Shown piece after piece: positions 61,520-64,000 of a stretch of DNA of 64,000 bases. Each line of letters starts with the position of its first letter. Positions within the stretch are counted from its first letter, which is position 1. Origin of the DNA: Pseudomonas mendocina (GTDB taxonomy: Bacteria; Pseudomonadota; Gammaproteobacteria; Pseudomonadales; Pseudomonadaceae); the NCBI RefSeq assembly GCF_900636545.1, contig NZ_LR134290.1:4526001-4590000 (forward strand). The letters are read 5' to 3'. The notes beneath the pieces were generated by a model. The model made no database searches, was not told the DNA's origin, and saw only the letters and a list, made by a program, of their open reading frames with translations. Both the position numbers and the translations under genes were made by a program.

Positions 61520-62681
61520 CGGTCTGTACCTGCGGCCAGCACTCGGCCAACGCGTCGAGCAAGTGTTCAAGCTGTGCATCGCTGTGCGCAGCGGACAGGG
61601 TTACGCGCAAGCGGGCACTGCCCGCCGGTACGGTCGGCGGACGGATGGCACCGACCAGCAGGCCGCGATCCTTGAGCAGGGCAGACAGCTTGAGGGCGCG
61701 AGCACTGTCACCGACCAGAATCGGTTGAATCGGCGTCGGGCTGTCCATCAGGCTCAAACCGATCTCGGCGGCCCCCTGACGAAAACGCCCGATCAAGCGA
61801 GCCAGATGCTCGCGCCGCCAGTGTTCGCTGCGAAGTAGTTCCAGGCTTTTCAGCGTCGCGCAGGCCACCGCCGGCGGCTGGCTGGTGGTGTAGATGTAGG
61901 GGCGGGCGAACTGGATCAGCGTCTCGATCAACGCCTCACTGCCGGCAACGAAAGCCCCTGCCGTACCGAAGGCCTTGCCCAGGGTGCCGACCAGCACCTG
62001 CACGTCATCCAGGCCCAGACCGAAGTGCTCGACGATACCGCCCCCCGTCGCCCCCAGCGGGCCGAAGCCATGGGCATCGTCGACCATCACCCAGGCCTGG
62101 GCCGCACGCGCCTCGGCGCACAATGCAGGAAGGTCGGCCAGATCGCCGTCCATGCTGAACACGCCATCGGTCACCACCAGGCAGTTGCCGGCGGCCTTGT
62201 GCAGACGACTGGCCAGGCTTGCCGCATCGTTGTGCAGGTAGCGGGAGAATCGCGCCCCCGAGAGCAGGCCGGCATCGAGCAGCGAGGCATGATTGAGGCG
62301 ATCCTCCAGCACGCTATCGCCCTGCCCCACCAGCGCAGTGACCACGGCCAGATTGGCCATATAACCGGTGGAGAACAGCAGCGCACGCGGCCTTCCGGTG
62401 AACGCGGCCAGCGCCTCTTCAAGCTCATGGTGCGGTGTGCTGTGGCCGATCACCAGGTGCGAGGCGCCGCCACCGACACCCCATTTTTCCGCACCCTGCT
62501 GCAGTGCGCGAATCACCTCGGGATGATTGGCCAGGCCGAGATAGTCATTGGAGCAGAAGGCTAGCAACTGCCGACCGTCCGCCTCCACCAGCGGGCCCTG
62601 CGGAGTCTGCAGCAGCGGACGCTGGCGGAACAGATCGGCGGCCTGGCGCTCAGCCAGGCGCGTAGCAAGATCAAAGCTCAT
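61512..62681 (-). CDS. bioF: 8-amino-7-oxononanoate synthase BioF
   Basis: PLP enzyme joining pimeloyl-ACP and alanine. The 389-residue protein has '[14 protein letters not shown]', '[15 protein letters not shown]', '[13 protein letters not shown]', '[13 protein letters not shown]' and the PLP Lys236 in '[12 protein letters not shown]'. It follows bioB after an 88-base gap that holds an inverted repeat. Confidence 0.97.
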   Translation of the reverse strand: MSFDLATRLAERQAADLFRQRPLLQTPQGPLVEADGRQLLAFCSNDYLGLANHPEVIRALQQGAEKWGVGGGASHLVIGHSTPHHELEEALAAFTGRPRALLFSTGYMANLAVVTALVGQGDSVLEDRLNHASLLDAGLLSGARFSRYLHNDAASLASRLHKAAGNCLVVTDGVFSMDGDLADLPALCAEARAAQAWVMVDDAHGFGPLGATGGGIVEHFGLGLDDVQVLVGTLGKAFGTAGAFVAGSEALIETLIQFARPYIYTTSQPPAVACATLKSLELLRSEHWRREHLARLIGRFRQGAAEIGLSLMDSPTPIQPILVGDSARALKLSALLKDRGLLVGAIRPPTVPAGSARLRVTLSAAHSDAQLEHLLDALAECWPQVQTDA

Positions 62682-62689
62682 GCATGTTT

Positions 62690-62762
62690 TCCGTAGGAGC
62701 GAGCGTCGCGAGCGAAAAACCAGGACAGGAGGTCATTCGCGAGCAGAGCTCGCTCCCACATA
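62690..62762. repeat. Inverted repeat between bioB and bioF
   Basis: GTAGGAGCGAGCGTCGCGAGCG on one side and CGCGAGCAGAGCTCGCTCCCAC on the other can pair over much of their length. It is a REP-type element and may protect the bioB message or reduce readthrough into bioF. Confidence 0.6.
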
Positions 62763-62769
62763 AAAGGAA

Positions 62770-63828
62770 TCAGGCCGAAGCGGCGTTGTAGAACAGCTTG
62801 GAGTCACGCTGCTCGACCAGCGCCTGCTCGATGGCCGCCTGATGCACCTCGTCGGCATGCTCTTCGCGCTCTTCCGGCTTGATGCCGAGGCGCTTGAACA
62901 GGGCCATGTCCTTGTCCGCCTGCGGGTTGGCGGTGGTCAGCAGCTTCTCGCCATAGAAGATCGAGTTGGCGCCCGCCATGAAGGCCAGGGCCTGCATCTG
63001 CTCGTTCATCTGCTCGCGGCCGGCGGACAGGCGCACGTGGGATTTCGGCATCATGATCCGCGCTACGGCCAGGGTACGGATGAAGTCGAACGGGTCGACA
63101 TCCTTCTCCTCGGCCAATGGCGTGCCCTTGACCTTGACCAGCATGTTGATCGGCACGCTCTCCGGATGCTCCGGCAGGTTGGCCAACTGGATCAGCAACC
63201 CGGCGCGATCATCCACCGACTCGCCCATGCCGAGGATGCCGCCCGAGCAGATCTTCATCCCCGCTTCACGCACGTAGGCCAGGGTCTGCAGGCGCTCGCC
63301 GTAGGTACGGGTGGTGATGATGTTGCCGTAGAACTCCGGCGAGGTATCGAGGTTGTGGTTGTAGTAGTCCAGGCCGGCATCGGCCAGCGCCTGGGTCTGC
63401 TCCTGATCCAAACGGCCGAGGGTCATGCAGGTTTCCAGGCCGAGCTTCTTCACGCCTTTGACCATCTCCAGCACGTAGGGCATGTCCTTGGCCGACGGGT
63501 GTTTCCACGCCGCGCCCATGCAGAAGCGCGTGGAGCCGATGGCCTTGGCCTCGGCGGCCGCCTCCAGCACCTTCTGCACCTCCATCAGCTTTTCCTTGTC
63601 CAGGCCGGTGTTGTAGTGGCCGGACTGCGGGCAGTACTTGCAGTCTTCCGGGCAGGCGCCGGTCTTGATCGACAACAGCGTCGAGACCTGCACGCGGTTG
63701 GGGTCGAAGTGCTGACGATGGACGCTCTGCGCCTGGAACAACAGGTCGTTGAATGGCTGCTCGAACAGCGCGCGAACCTCGGCGAGGCTCCAGTCGTGGC
63801 GGGTGGTGATTTGGGCGGTTGCGCTCAT
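62770..63828 (-). CDS. bioB: Biotin synthase BioB
   Basis: Radical-SAM enzyme that inserts sulfur into dethiobiotin. The 352-residue protein has the [4Fe-4S] cysteines C59, C63 and C66 in '[13 protein letters not shown]', then '[20 protein letters not shown]', split after VLE, '[14 protein letters not shown]', 'GGILGMGES' and 'RLSAGREQM'. ATG 63828 follows AGGA by 8 bases; a longer frame to 63873 has no ribosome site. First gene of the operon. Confidence 0.97.
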   Translation of the reverse strand: MSATAQITTRHDWSLAEVRALFEQPFNDLLFQAQSVHRQHFDPNRVQVSTLLSIKTGACPEDCKYCPQSGHYNTGLDKEKLMEVQKVLEAAAEAKAIGSTRFCMGAAWKHPSAKDMPYVLEMVKGVKKLGLETCMTLGRLDQEQTQALADAGLDYYNHNLDTSPEFYGNIITTRTYGERLQTLAYVREAGMKICSGGILGMGESVDDRAGLLIQLANLPEHPESVPINMLVKVKGTPLAEEKDVDPFDFIRTLAVARIMMPKSHVRLSAGREQMNEQMQALAFMAGANSIFYGEKLLTTANPQADKDMALFKRLGIKPEEREEHADEVHQAAIEQALVEQRDSKLFYNAASA

Positions 63829-63894
63829 CTGAGAAGTCCTTCGACGCTTGGCGGCATCTGTTGTCGGGCCCATGGGGGCATTCAGGCTTTGGCC

Positions 63895-63946
63895 ATCATA
63901 AGTGGCGATAGGATGCTGTCAACCACCACAAAGACAAAGGTTTACA
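63895..63946 (-). promoter_or_regulatory. bioB promoter with BirA-type operator
   Basis: On the reverse strand TTGACA (63922-63917) and TATGAT (63900-63895) are 16 bases apart. TGTAAACC (63946-63939) and GGTTGACA (63924-63917) form an imperfect inverted repeat with a 14-base spacer, like the BirA sites of gammaproteobacteria (TTGTAAACC-N14-16-GGTTTACAA). The operator covers the -35 box, so biotin-loaded BirA would repress. Confidence 0.65.
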
Positions 63947-64000
63947 TTTGATCAATTAACAACCAATAGAACTTATGTCATGGCACAAGGCCAAATGCTT

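Noticed and set aside
63951..63967. ANR/FNR box (TTGAT-N4-ATCAA) near the right edge
   Set aside because: TTGATCAATTAACAA does not keep the second half-site at the required spacing.

Overview
The window is high-GC DNA (about 65%) from a Pseudomonas, most likely of the P. mendocina/oleovorans type. That is judged from gene content and order: the bioB-F-H-C-D run followed by two large FadE-type acyl-CoA dehydrogenases, a Pseudomonas-style hut locus and an egtB-egtD pair. The genus is an inference from memory of these gene orders; no search was run.

Positions 1 to about 18035 are the right (late) half of a Mu-like prophage. Its head genes resemble Mu (portal gp29, gpF-like gp30, protease/scaffold I-Z, major head T, gp35/36/37-like, virion morphogenesis G). 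Its tail genes are of the long flexible (B3/D3112-like, siphovirus) type: tube, chaperone with a -1 frameshift, tape measure, and a distal-tail/hub/receptor module. Between the gpF-like gene and the protease sits an accessory block: a com-mom pair for DNA modification, with a hairpin masking the mom ribosome site, and an AT-richer reverse-strand gene carrying a RHIM-like amyloid motif. Two tiny reverse-strand membrane proteins sit between the tail chaperone and the tape measure. The right end of the prophage, marked by three repeats, lies about 45 bases before egtB.

18-33 kb holds ergothioneine genes egtB-egtD, a YqaE/Pmp3 membrane peptide, a convergent response regulator/hybrid kinase pair, a lipoprotein, a diguanylate cyclase, a DctPQM TRAP transporter, a sigma-54 activator, and a GntP permease plus CoA-transferase operon. 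That last operon has a good sigma-54 promoter and candidate activator sites. A 680-base gap before it is packed with intergenic repeats.

33-44 kb holds a tail-anchored protein of unknown function, a YdeP-type molybdopterin oxidoreductase, an FMN reductase, and a three-gene reverse operon of a MOSC protein, an aminotransferase-fold protein lacking the PLP lysine, and a glutamine-amidotransferase-fold protein lacking its catalytic Cys and His. Next come LysR and TetR regulators, the latter with an operator inside its own promoter and a probably leaderless mRNA, an alpha/beta hydrolase, and a secreted endonuclease I.

44-52.6 kb is the histidine utilisation locus: hutI-hutG-YjiH permease-hutU-hutH-hutC on the reverse strand and hutD divergent, with HutC-type operators at both ends of the shared control region.

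52.7-64 kb carries two FadE-type acyl-CoA dehydrogenases flanking a second diguanylate cyclase, a PsrA-like box upstream of the first, two small conserved genes (SprA-related metalloprotease-like and a flagellar-rod-like fragment), and the complete bioBFHCD operon with a BirA-type operator over its promoter.
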